Source: CAZNLH01 sp964573995 (GTDB lineage: Bacteria; Gemmatimonadota; CAZMKB01; CAZNLH01). From it: DNA of 58,418 nt. A model generated the notes under the pieces. That model was not told the DNA's origin. It made no database searches and worked only from the letters and a program-made list of their open reading frames with translations. This document shows positions 51,610 through 58,418 of this stretch, piece by piece; within the stretch, counting starts at the first letter, position 1, and every line of letters starts with the position of its first letter. Both the position numbers and the translations under genes were made by a program. The stretch lies in the NCBI GenBank assembly GCA_964573995.1, contig CAZNLH010000016.1, positions 1-58,418 on the forward strand, written 5' to 3'.

Positions 51610-53328
51610 TCAAAAGGTCAATTGATCCCCCGGGCGCCACCTAGAGTCACGTAGGCGATTGAGGAGGTCAAACGTCTCACTCCTCTCGGCATAGACGAGC
51701 AGCAGGAGCAGGTCTCCGGGACGCGACCACCTAAGCGCCTGCCGGACCGCATCGATCTCGCAACCCGCGCGTCCTATCTGGCCGGAAGTGGCCCCCAGGC
51801 GGCGTAGTTCAGATTCAATCAGGCGCGGAACCTCTCCCTTCTTCCTGCCCCTCAGGTACGCCTCCATCTCCTTGATGATGATACGGTCGAAACCCGCCTC
51901 CCACGTCACCCTGACCTGCTCCATGATCGAGGAGTCGGAACGATCCCCGGCCTGGCCGAGTATCACAAGGCGCCGGGCGGCCGGTATCCCCTCAGCGGTC
52001 TCGAATAGCGCCCTGAAGCCGTGGGCATTGTGGGCGAAGTCCACTATCGCCGTGACGCCGTTGATCTCGAAGACATTGCCGCGGCCGGGATTCTCATCCG
52101 AAGTGCCTGAAAAACTTCTCAGCCCCCCGGCCAAGGCATCGTCCCCAAGGCCCAGGTGCCCCCCAACCAGCATCGCAGCCATTGCGTTGGCGACATTGTA
52201 CCTGGCGATACCCCCTGCCGCTATGGGGATCTCTTCCACCGAAAGGATGGGCGACTTCCTTCCCTCCCGAAACCAGACGAGCACCCCTCCCTCGAGCCAG
52301 GCCGCCTCCCCCCCGGCGGTGACATGCGGGAGAATACCCGCACGATCAATATCGAGGCTGAACCACGCGACCGGAACGCCGGTATCCCGTCCCCTCTCCC
52401 TCAGGTTCGCGTCATCTGCGTTGAGCACCAGGCACCCCTTGGCGCCGACTGCGCGGCGGACCACAAGTTTCGCATCGACCATCGAGGTCAAGTCGTTGAC
52501 ACCGTACTCCCCGAGGTGATCTTCCGCGACGTTGGTAACAAGGACGACATCCGCCTTCCCGAGCGGGAGCCCTCGCCTCAAGATCCCCCCGCGGGCGATC
52601 TCCAGTACAGCCGCCTCCACCTGCTCATTTCTAAGTACCATCCTTGCGCCCTCAGGGCCCGAAAAGTCCCCTGACTCGGCCGTCATGCCGTCTATCACCA
52701 CCCCGTCCGTCGATGAAAACCCCTCCCTTAGGCCGGCGCTGCGAAGCATGGAGGCGACAAGCCTAACCGTCGTCGACTTGCCGTTCGTTCCAGTGATCAT
52801 GGCGACCGGTATGTCGTGTATACTCGTCCAATCGATGGACCCCGGATCGGGTATCCTCCCCGAGGAGAAGGTCCGCGAACCCTTGCCCAGCCCGATTGAT
52901 ACATAGTCGTCATCGGATAAAAACGTAACGCCATGTGCCGATGCCGCCTCCTTCATTGCCATCATGGAAGGATTTTGCTCGCGTTCGATCTCTTCCCTAA
53001 GCCTCGAAAGGGTCTCCTTGAAATCGGGCCCCTCCCTCCCCTTGACTTCGGCAAAGGCCGCATCCACGGCCCACTCGTTCACCTCGGTGGCGGCATACAG
53101 GGCGTCTACGGGAGCACTAATGGCAAGGCGGCATCCGCCCTTGAACGCCTGGCAGGCTGCGCCCTCTTGGTTCCAGCCGACCGCGTCGAGCATCTCCACC
53201 ACATGGCCCCGCCACGCCACCGTTACGGCCCTTACCTCCGCCTCAGGTCCGTATATCTCAAGGGCGGCACCCAGTCGATCCCAAAGAATGTTCGGCCCGG
53301 TCAACCGCCTGGAGTCCCTAATTTCCAT
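51610..53328 (-). CDS. CphA-related Mur ligase family protein
   Basis: About 572 residues from the ATG at 53328, which overlaps the cphA stop as TGATG; a TTG three bases earlier is also possible. The first ~165 residues resemble the N-terminal part of cyanophycin synthetase in outline (SRRLTGPNILWDRLGAALEI) but lack an ATP-grasp domain. Residues ~170-570 form a complete Mur ligase: P-loop MITGTNGKSTTVRL (about 176-189), ARGGILRRGLPLG, LVTNVAEDHLG, VDFAHNAHGFRALF. It should join an amino acid to an acyl-phosphate-activated carboxylate. Being third in the cphB-cphA operon, it probably modifies or primes cyanophycin or a related peptide; which is unknown. Confidence 0.85.
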   Translation of the reverse strand: MEIRDSRRLTGPNILWDRLGAALEIYGPEAEVRAVTVAWRGHVVEMLDAVGWNQEGAACQAFKGGCRLAISAPVDALYAATEVNEWAVDAAFAEVKGREGPDFKETLSRLREEIEREQNPSMMAMKEAASAHGVTFLSDDDYVSIGLGKGSRTFSSGRIPDPGSIDWTSIHDIPVAMITGTNGKSTTVRLVASMLRSAGLREGFSSTDGVVIDGMTAESGDFSGPEGARMVLRNEQVEAAVLEIARGGILRRGLPLGKADVVLVTNVAEDHLGEYGVNDLTSMVDAKLVVRRAVGAKGCLVLNADDANLRERGRDTGVPVAWFSLDIDRAGILPHVTAGGEAAWLEGGVLVWFREGRKSPILSVEEIPIAAGGIARYNVANAMAAMLVGGHLGLGDDALAGGLRSFSGTSDENPGRGNVFEINGVTAIVDFAHNAHGFRALFETAEGIPAARRLVILGQAGDRSDSSIMEQVRVTWEAGFDRIIIKEMEAYLRGRKKGEVPRLIESELRRLGATSGQIGRAGCEIDAVRQALRWSRPGDLLLLLVYAERSETFDLLNRLRDSRWRPGDQLTF

Positions 53329-56126
53329 CAATCTTCCCCTTCCCGTGCCAGCCGAACTCCCCGTTCATCGCGGACGAGCCATTCGCCCTCCTTGAGTTCG
53401 AACCGCTCCCCCTCGTCGCCGACCGGGATTGCAGCGCCCTTCCGCGAGGGTGGCTCGGGCGGTTCCCGCGTTGTCTCGCGGTCGGAACGGAAGTTCGTGA
53501 TCTGGTTCCAGCACCTGTCGATCCTGTCTCCAAAGATGAGCAAGAGGTCGTCCTTCATGCCCATCCCGAGCGCCGCGCCCACGGCCAGTCGCTCATCCGG
53601 GACCTGATCGACGCACGAGGGATCGACTCCGAAATCAAGTAGCGCGTCGTGGAGCAACCTGGGAATTTCATCGGATCCACGCCCCCTGAGGACATCGTCC
53701 CTGCGACAGATGTAGTGATCGAAATGTCCGGCCGATATCCGCGCGATTTCCCTCACGTCCTCGTCTCTACGGTCACCAGGGGCCGCCAGCACGCAGATCC
53801 GTCGTCCCTTCGGATCGAGCCTGTCTACCAGCCGGACCATCGCTTCCACCGCCGCGGGGTTGTGGCCATAGTCGAGGATCACCCTGAACGGATGCCCGTC
53901 GAAGATGTTCATGCGCCCCGGCACCTGGAAGTATGTCGCGTCGAAGGTCTGCAGGCCGTGACGTATATCCTCCAGTTTCAGGCCCAAACTGTACGCCATC
54001 GCGGCAGCGAACATGGCATTCTGCACGTTGTGCACGGCCCGCCCGTCCAGTGTCGCCGGGACCTGGTGGCTCCACAACAGCGGCATGTGGGACTCATGAT
54101 CGTATATGGTGATGATCTGCCCGGTGATCCCCTCCTCGAGGACGACCGCGCTTCCGCCCGATTGAACGTGCGCCTTGACGAGTTCGTGGGCCGGGTTCAT
54201 TGTCACGTAACATACATGCTCAGCCTGCGTATGATCGGCCATCCTGAGACAGTAAGGGTCATCGGCATTTAGGACGGCGGTGTCTTGCGCCACCTCGACA
54301 GGAATGCGCTTGACGAGGGCAAGTTCCTCGAGGCTGTTGACGCCACGGAGGCCGAGGTGGTCCGCCTGCACGTTGAGGCACGCCGCCACGTTGCACTTCC
54401 TGTAACCCATTCCCCTGCGCAGGAGTCCGCCACGCGCCGTCTCCAGCACCGCCATGTCGACGGAGGGATCCCGCAGGACCATCCGGGCGGCCACCGGTCC
54501 GGTCATGTCGCCGTCGACGGTCTTGTGGCCGTCGATATACACGCCGTCGGTCGTCGTGAGCCCCACGTGATATCCCGCTAATTTCCCCACGTAGGCCAGC
54601 ATCCTCGAGGTCGTTGTCTTTCCGTTGGTACCGGTTATGGAGGCGATGGGGATACGTGAGGGGCTGCCCGGCGGAAATAGCATGTCCATCACAGGCCCGG
54701 CCACGTCCCGAGGCGGTCCCTCGCTCGGAGCAACGTGCATCCTGAAGCCAGGAGCCGCATTGATCTCACAGATGGCCCCTCCCACCTCCCTGTAAGACTT
54801 CGAGATATCGGACGTCAGGAAATCTACGCCGGCGACATCGAGCCCTATCGCCTTGGCGGCACGTACGGCCATATCCCGGTTGTCGGGATGGACGACGTCC
54901 GTCCGGTCTATCGCCGTGCCGCCCGTGGAGAGGTTGCCGGTTGAACGGAGGAAGACCGTCTCCCCAGTTGATGGTATGCTGTCCTTGGTGTATCCCCTCA
55001 GGGCGAGGAGCCTATGCGCCTGGTGATCCAACTCGATTCGCGTCAGGACCTTTTCGTGACCGATCCCCCTGCGCGGGTCGCGGTTCACTTCTTCTACGAG
55101 TTCCTCGATACTGTGCTCCCCGTCGCCTACCACGTGACCGGGGATGCGCTGGGCCACCGCGATCAATTCCCCACCGACCACGAGCATACGGTGATCGAAC
55201 CCGGGAATGAAACCCTCCACCACTACGGAACGGCCGCATTCACGCGCCTGATGGAAGGCGCTTCTCACCTGATCGGTGTCCGTCAGGTTGATCGAGACCC
55301 CCCTCCCATGGTTGGCGTTTAGAGGCTTCACAACGACCGGCAGGTCTATCGCCACGGCGGCTGCCACCGCCTCTTCCTCGCCGTAGACCAGGTGTTGGCG
55401 GGCGACAGGGAGCCCCAGGTCGGCCAGGATCCGGTTGGTCTCCTCCTTGTCGGAGGCGATCTCGACAGCGATGTGCCTGGTCTCGCTCGTCACGGTTGCC
55501 TGAATCCTCTTCTGATACCTTCCGTGACCGAACTGGACGAGGCTGTAACGGTTGAGCCGGAGGAAGGGGATGTCTCTTTGCCTGGCAGCCATGACCAGAG
55601 ATGCCGTACTCGGTCCCAAGGCGAGGCGCTGGGCGAACCTGATGAAGGCGTCACGGCGCTCCTCGAAGTCGAACTCCTCCATGAAGCCCCTGGGGCGGAG
55701 ATCGATCGGCAGGAAAGAGTGAATAAGGTCCAGGGCGAGCCTGCCCGCCTCGAGCCCCACATCCTTATGCGTGTACTCGTAGACAACGTCGTACACGCCC
55801 GCCTTGCCGTCGACCGAGCGTGTCTTTCCATAGGAGACCCGGGCCCCAGCCGCGCACTGGATCTCTATGGCACAGTGTTCGAGGACGTGCCCGAGCCATG
55901 TCCCTTCCCCCTCCTTCATCCTGCGGAGGAAGCCACCGGCCTCGCCGTACGAACACGTATGATCCCCCAGGCCGGGCAACGCCCGAAGGAGGTTATCCGT
56001 GAACGCCGGCCCGAGCCTGCCGGTGGGCCACTCCTCCATCACCCCGAGGTCCACCGTCAGGCGAATGACCGGAAAGTGGGCGTAGAGGCTTGGGCCGAGG
56101 TACACGGACGTCTCGAGTATCTTCAC
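53328..56126 (-). CDS. cphA: Cyanophycin synthetase CphA
   Basis: 932 residues; ATP-dependent assembly of the aspartate backbone and arginine side chains of cyanophycin. An N-terminal domain (1-~210) is followed by an ATP-grasp domain (about 220-470, VVVKPLNANHGRGVSINL, EGFIPGFDHRMLVVGGE, ICEINAAPGFRMH) and a Mur ligase domain (about 490-870, ASITGTNGKTTTSRML, ETARGGLLRRGMGY, ILDYGHNPAAVEAMV). All three domains are complete. The start is a GTG (56126) overlapping the cphB stop (GTGA) with GGAGGA upstream. The last ~55 residues are charged and variable. Cyanophycin stores nitrogen in granules in the cytosol. Confidence 0.95.
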   Translation of the reverse strand: MKILETSVYLGPSLYAHFPVIRLTVDLGVMEEWPTGRLGPAFTDNLLRALPGLGDHTCSYGEAGGFLRRMKEGEGTWLGHVLEHCAIEIQCAAGARVSYGKTRSVDGKAGVYDVVYEYTHKDVGLEAGRLALDLIHSFLPIDLRPRGFMEEFDFEERRDAFIRFAQRLALGPSTASLVMAARQRDIPFLRLNRYSLVQFGHGRYQKRIQATVTSETRHIAVEIASDKEETNRILADLGLPVARQHLVYGEEEAVAAAVAIDLPVVVKPLNANHGRGVSINLTDTDQVRSAFHQARECGRSVVVEGFIPGFDHRMLVVGGELIAVAQRIPGHVVGDGEHSIEELVEEVNRDPRRGIGHEKVLTRIELDHQAHRLLALRGYTKDSIPSTGETVFLRSTGNLSTGGTAIDRTDVVHPDNRDMAVRAAKAIGLDVAGVDFLTSDISKSYREVGGAICEINAAPGFRMHVAPSEGPPRDVAGPVMDMLFPPGSPSRIPIASITGTNGKTTTSRMLAYVGKLAGYHVGLTTTDGVYIDGHKTVDGDMTGPVAARMVLRDPSVDMAVLETARGGLLRRGMGYRKCNVAACLNVQADHLGLRGVNSLEELALVKRIPVEVAQDTAVLNADDPYCLRMADHTQAEHVCYVTMNPAHELVKAHVQSGGSAVVLEEGITGQIITIYDHESHMPLLWSHQVPATLDGRAVHNVQNAMFAAAMAYSLGLKLEDIRHGLQTFDATYFQVPGRMNIFDGHPFRVILDYGHNPAAVEAMVRLVDRLDPKGRRICVLAAPGDRRDEDVREIARISAGHFDHYICRRDDVLRGRGSDEIPRLLHDALLDFGVDPSCVDQVPDERLAVGAALGMGMKDDLLLIFGDRIDRCWNQITNFRSDRETTREPPEPPSRKGAAIPVGDEGERFELKEGEWLVRDERGVRLAREGED

Positions 56127-56950
56127 CGTTCATTCCTCCCGGATGCCGTGTCGGCGGGTCTTGCCTCGAGGGTCTCGAGGTCGAAGGTGCCGCCATCGAT
56201 AAGGACGTGGAGCCGCACACCGATCAGTGAGACCGGATAGTCCCTCTTCGCGGAGTCCATCGAGGAATACTCTACGTGCGTCGGATCGACGATGGTCACC
56301 GCGCCGCTCCCTATTACCACCGATTTATCGTCCGGCCCGATGAAGACCGCCGTGTCCTCGTCGAGACCGATACCTATCACTCGCGGATTGTAGGAGATCG
56401 CCGCAAGCAGGCGCCCCAGCCTGTCGCGTTGCCTGAAGTGCTGGTCTATAATCACCCGCCGCGTAAGGCCGAGCCCGGGCGCGAGCGTCACCATGGAGGA
56501 CCTCGGAGTCGGCCCCTCGTCCCCGAAGGCTATCATGTGCTCACAGAGAAATGCCGCCCCCGCCGATGTGCCCGCCACGTGCTGGCCTTTGGCATTCCTC
56601 TCCCGGAGGATCCGGCCCACGCTGCTTCCTCCCAGGTTCGTCGATAAGCGGAGTTGGTTGCCGCCCGTAAGGAAGACTCCATCGGCCCCCCGCAGGGATT
56701 CGAGGAGGTCCCTCCTATCACAGTCCGAACGCGACTCGAACGGCAGGACGGTGGCCTCTCGCGCTCCTATTTCCCTGAAAAGGGCCTCGTAGAGGCCCCC
56801 TATATCCTCAAGGCTCGAAGCGGTCGGGATGACTGCTATCCGGGCGCGCGAGCCACCGCAGACCTCCACGAAGCGGCTCAGGATGACCCGGTCGCGGACC
56901 TTCTCCTCCCCACCGCCGACCGGCACGATAAACCCCCTCTTAGGACCCAT
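56123..56950 (-). CDS. cphB: Cyanophycinase CphB
   Basis: A 275-residue serine-type exopeptidase that releases beta-Asp-Arg dipeptides from cyanophycin. The nucleophile elbow GTSAGA (127-132, Ser129), FLTGGNQ (93-99) and IDQHFRQRDRLGRL (about 168-181) are typical. There is no signal peptide, so it acts on cytosolic granules. First gene of the operon, with GGAAGGGG ahead of the ATG and a good promoter. Having the degrading enzyme before the synthetase gives tight co-control of storage and release. No isoaspartyl dipeptidase gene is visible in the window. Confidence 0.94.
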   Translation of the reverse strand: MGPKRGFIVPVGGGEEKVRDRVILSRFVEVCGGSRARIAVIPTASSLEDIGGLYEALFREIGAREATVLPFESRSDCDRRDLLESLRGADGVFLTGGNQLRLSTNLGGSSVGRILRERNAKGQHVAGTSAGAAFLCEHMIAFGDEGPTPRSSMVTLAPGLGLTRRVIIDQHFRQRDRLGRLLAAISYNPRVIGIGLDEDTAVFIGPDDKSVVIGSGAVTIVDPTHVEYSSMDSAKRDYPVSLIGVRLHVLIDGGTFDLETLEARPADTASGRNER

Positions 56951-57018
56951 CAGCCCCTTCCATGCGATTATCCCTCGATCAATGGAAACACGCGCCTCTC
57001 ATCGCTTGACCAAAGATG

Positions 57019-57047
57019 ATGATACCCTATGGAGGCGGAATTGTCAA
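57019..57047 (-). promoter_or_regulatory. Sigma-70 promoter of the cph operon
   Basis: On minus: TTGACA (57047-57042), a 17-nt spacer, TATCAT (57024-57019). Transcription would start near 57012, about 62 nt before cphB. The remainder of 56951-57305 shows no gene or other signal. Confidence 0.75.
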
Positions 57048-57305
57048 CCGGCGGTGATGGAAGATCTTACCCAGTCTCCGATCGAGAAGAGGCAAGGGTT
57101 TCTTCGAGCGTATGCGAAGAAAGTTCTTGTTGACATATCTGCATGACCCGCACCGTCTAAAGATAGAACTTATGCGAATGAACCGCCGGGAAAGGGAACG
57201 AAGTCACCCTTCCACTTGCCAACCGCCCTCCCTGTTTACTATCATTGAAGCGAAGGGATGGGTAGGAATCACCGTACCCGTGACGCAGAACAGAAGGGGA
57301 CCGCC

Positions 57306-57662
57306 ATGGAGCGGAAGGAGTTCGAAGAACTGGTCGGCCGCGCGATGGACGCCCTGCCGGACCGGTTCAGGCGGCATCTCGAGAACCTCGCCATCGTCGT
57401 GGAGGACGAGCCACCCCCGGAGATCCAGGAGGCGTTCGGCGACCGTTTGCTACTCGGTCTTTACAGGGGAGTGCCGCTGGTCGACCGGACCGTCTGGTCG
57501 AATTATCCCTTTCCGGACATGATCGAGATCTACAAGCGGAACATCGAGAGGCTCTGCCGGACGAGGGAGGAGATAGTCCGGCAGGTCCAGAAGACCGTCA
57601 TGCACGAGGTCGGTCACTACTTCGGCATGGATGAGGAAGACCTCCGCCGGGCCGGATATTAG
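57306..57662 (+). CDS. Small zincin-type metallopeptidase family protein
   Basis: A 118-residue soluble protein of the zincin_1 (DUF1025) family. MERKEFEELVGRAMDALPDRFRRHLENLAIVVEDEP is the standard N-terminal half. The C-terminal HEVGHYFGMDEEDLRRAGY (100-118) supplies HExxH with a following acidic ligand. The length agrees with the family. The ATG at 57306 follows AGGGGA. Peptidase activity has been assumed for the family from the motif; the substrate is unknown. Confidence 0.85.
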   Translation: MERKEFEELVGRAMDALPDRFRRHLENLAIVVEDEPPPEIQEAFGDRLLLGLYRGVPLVDRTVWSNYPFPDMIEIYKRNIERLCRTREEIVRQVQKTVMHEVGHYFGMDEEDLRRAGY

Positions 57663-57789
57663 TGGCTCGCTGCAAGAGGCCACTTCCGGACTCCTCCTCC
57701 TCTCCACCTGGTCTAAACCACGTTCAACAGGAAGAACCGGCCCATGGGTTACGGGGACGTACCCCTGATTTCCCCGGGGAGCGCTCGGT

Positions 57790-57822
57790 CCTCCAAGTCG
57801 CCCCAAGTAACGGGAACTTACG
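57790..57822 (+). repeat. Short repeat shared with 29005-29036
   Basis: CCTCCAAGTCGCCCC, then AAGTAACGGGAAC, match the segment next to copy B of the large repeat. The flanking DNA does not extend the match. It lies in the 275-bp space between the zincin and phosphatase genes, which has no other feature. Confidence 0.45.
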
Positions 57823-57937
57823 CAACCGGGCAATAGGTTCCGACGGGGTGCGCAAAGAGAGGGGACAAGGCCTAAATGCCCAAATCTTGACCTGCGACTG
57901 TTGGCCCTTGACTGGCGGCCCTCTATCCGTAAGTTTC

Positions 57938-58418
57938 ATGGGTCGATCACAAACCGCCAACCGGCATACAGGCCCAATGATCTGGATCACGGAACAGGTA
58001 GCCACGTCAGGGGCGGAGATCACCCCCGATGACTGGCTCGCAATCTTCGCCGAGTACCGCTTCTCTGCGGTGTTAAACATGCGGGCCGAGCACCAGGACC
58101 ACTTCGCGCCTCCACTGCCCACGGCCTACCTGTGGCTCCCCGTCAAGGACTTCACGGACCCCACTCCGGACCAGATGCTCATAGGCTCCCTCTTCATCGA
58201 CCAGGTCGTGCAGTCCGGCGGACGCGTGCTCATACACTGCAACGTGGGGATAGGGAGGTCCCCGACAATGGCCGCGGCCTACCTAGTCTGGACGGGCCTG
58301 CCAGTGAAGGAGGCCATTCAACTCGTCGAAGAGGCCGGCAAGGGACCATACGGGCCCGTGATCAGGAAGGATACGATCAAGGAATTCGCGGCGTTACTCA
58401 AGAGCAGAAGAGAGAAGA
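57938..58418 (+). CDS. Dual-specificity phosphatase family protein, 3' end outside window
   Basis: The frame runs off the right edge (about 160 codons present). The phosphatase loop IHCNVGIGRSPT has Cys101 and Arg107 in HCx5RS. Asp71 or Asp74 (VKDFTDPT) would be the general acid. The ATG at 57938 is the first; ATG 57977 (MIWITEQVATSGAEI) gives a start more like relatives (xxWIxxxxAxG). It removes phosphate from protein Tyr/Ser/Thr or from small molecules; the target is unknown. Soluble and cytosolic. Confidence 0.85.
   Translation, partial: MGRSQTANRHTGPMIWITEQVATSGAEITPDDWLAIFAEYRFSAVLNMRAEHQDHFAPPLPTAYLWLPVKDFTDPTPDQMLIGSLFIDQVVQSGGRVLIHCNVGIGRSPTMAAAYLVWTGLPVKEAIQLVEEAGKGPYGPVIRKDTIKEFAALLKSRREK

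Noticed and set aside
55392..56240. 282-codon plus frame opposite cphA
   Set aside because: The minus frame encodes a complete cyanophycin synthetase; the plus frame matches nothing.

Overview
The window looks like a metagenome-assembled scaffold from an uncultivated diderm (Gram-negative type) bacterium. It has two runs of exactly 100 N (20260-20359 and 49526-49625), is G+C rich, and encodes outer-membrane biogenesis factors (three SurA/PpiC-type proteins), lipoproteins, DsbD, a c-type cytochrome with a beta-barrel-like partner, and FtsEX-EnvC. I cannot fix the phylum. The mfd/PPIase/pdxA/split-transketolase/ftsEX order and the many surface-glycan genes would suit a deep lineage of the FCB type, but that is inference. 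Where promoters are visible they are clean sigma-70-like boxes (TTGACN, 16-18 nt, TATNNT).

Left edge (1-3600): one complete type I-C-like CRISPR repeat marks the trailer end of an array cut by the window edge. It is followed by a 200-bp inverted-repeat element, a tRNA 3'-end-like fragment and a frameshifted YhfC-like gene, which together suggest a decayed insertion zone. Next comes a two-gene unit of a periplasmic cytochrome c and an outer-membrane cytochrome/beta-barrel protein, closed by a strong terminator.

3600-18950: an acetyltransferase/metallo-beta-lactamase fusion and a SLC13 dicarboxylate transporter lead into a surface-glycan region. A four-gene operon (DUF3604 lipoprotein, membrane SGNH hydrolase, two membrane sulfatase-fold enzymes with Thr in place of the formylglycine Cys) is followed by two GT-C glycosyltransferases and a radical SAM enzyme. 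An FG-GAP/ASPIC surface protein (cut by a gap) and DsbD come next.

22378-28961: a tight five-gene minus-strand operon combines three GT4-type glycosyltransferases (one fused to an alpha/alpha-barrel-like domain) with two different GH130 beta-mannoside phosphorylase/hydrolase proteins. This is the best candidate for an undescribed system, a soluble glycan made and recycled in the cytoplasm. holB follows.

30943-43646: a ten-gene minus-strand run, mfd, two PpiC-type PPIases, surA, pdxA, transketolase N and C subunits, ftsE, ftsX and envC (catalytically dead LytM), with overlaps or short gaps throughout. On the plus strand, 43971-49084 holds GDPD, AIM24, an HTH-EIIA fusion, a ClC channel with CBS domains and a universal stress protein.

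Right end: ftcD (with an inserted C2H2-like zinc-finger motif) converges on a cphB-cphA-Mur-ligase operon for cyanophycin turnover. A small zincin and the start of a dual-specificity phosphatase finish the window. A dispersed ~115-150-bp repeat occurs at 5.1 kb and 29.1 kb, and a 32-bp piece is shared by 29.0 kb and 57.8 kb.
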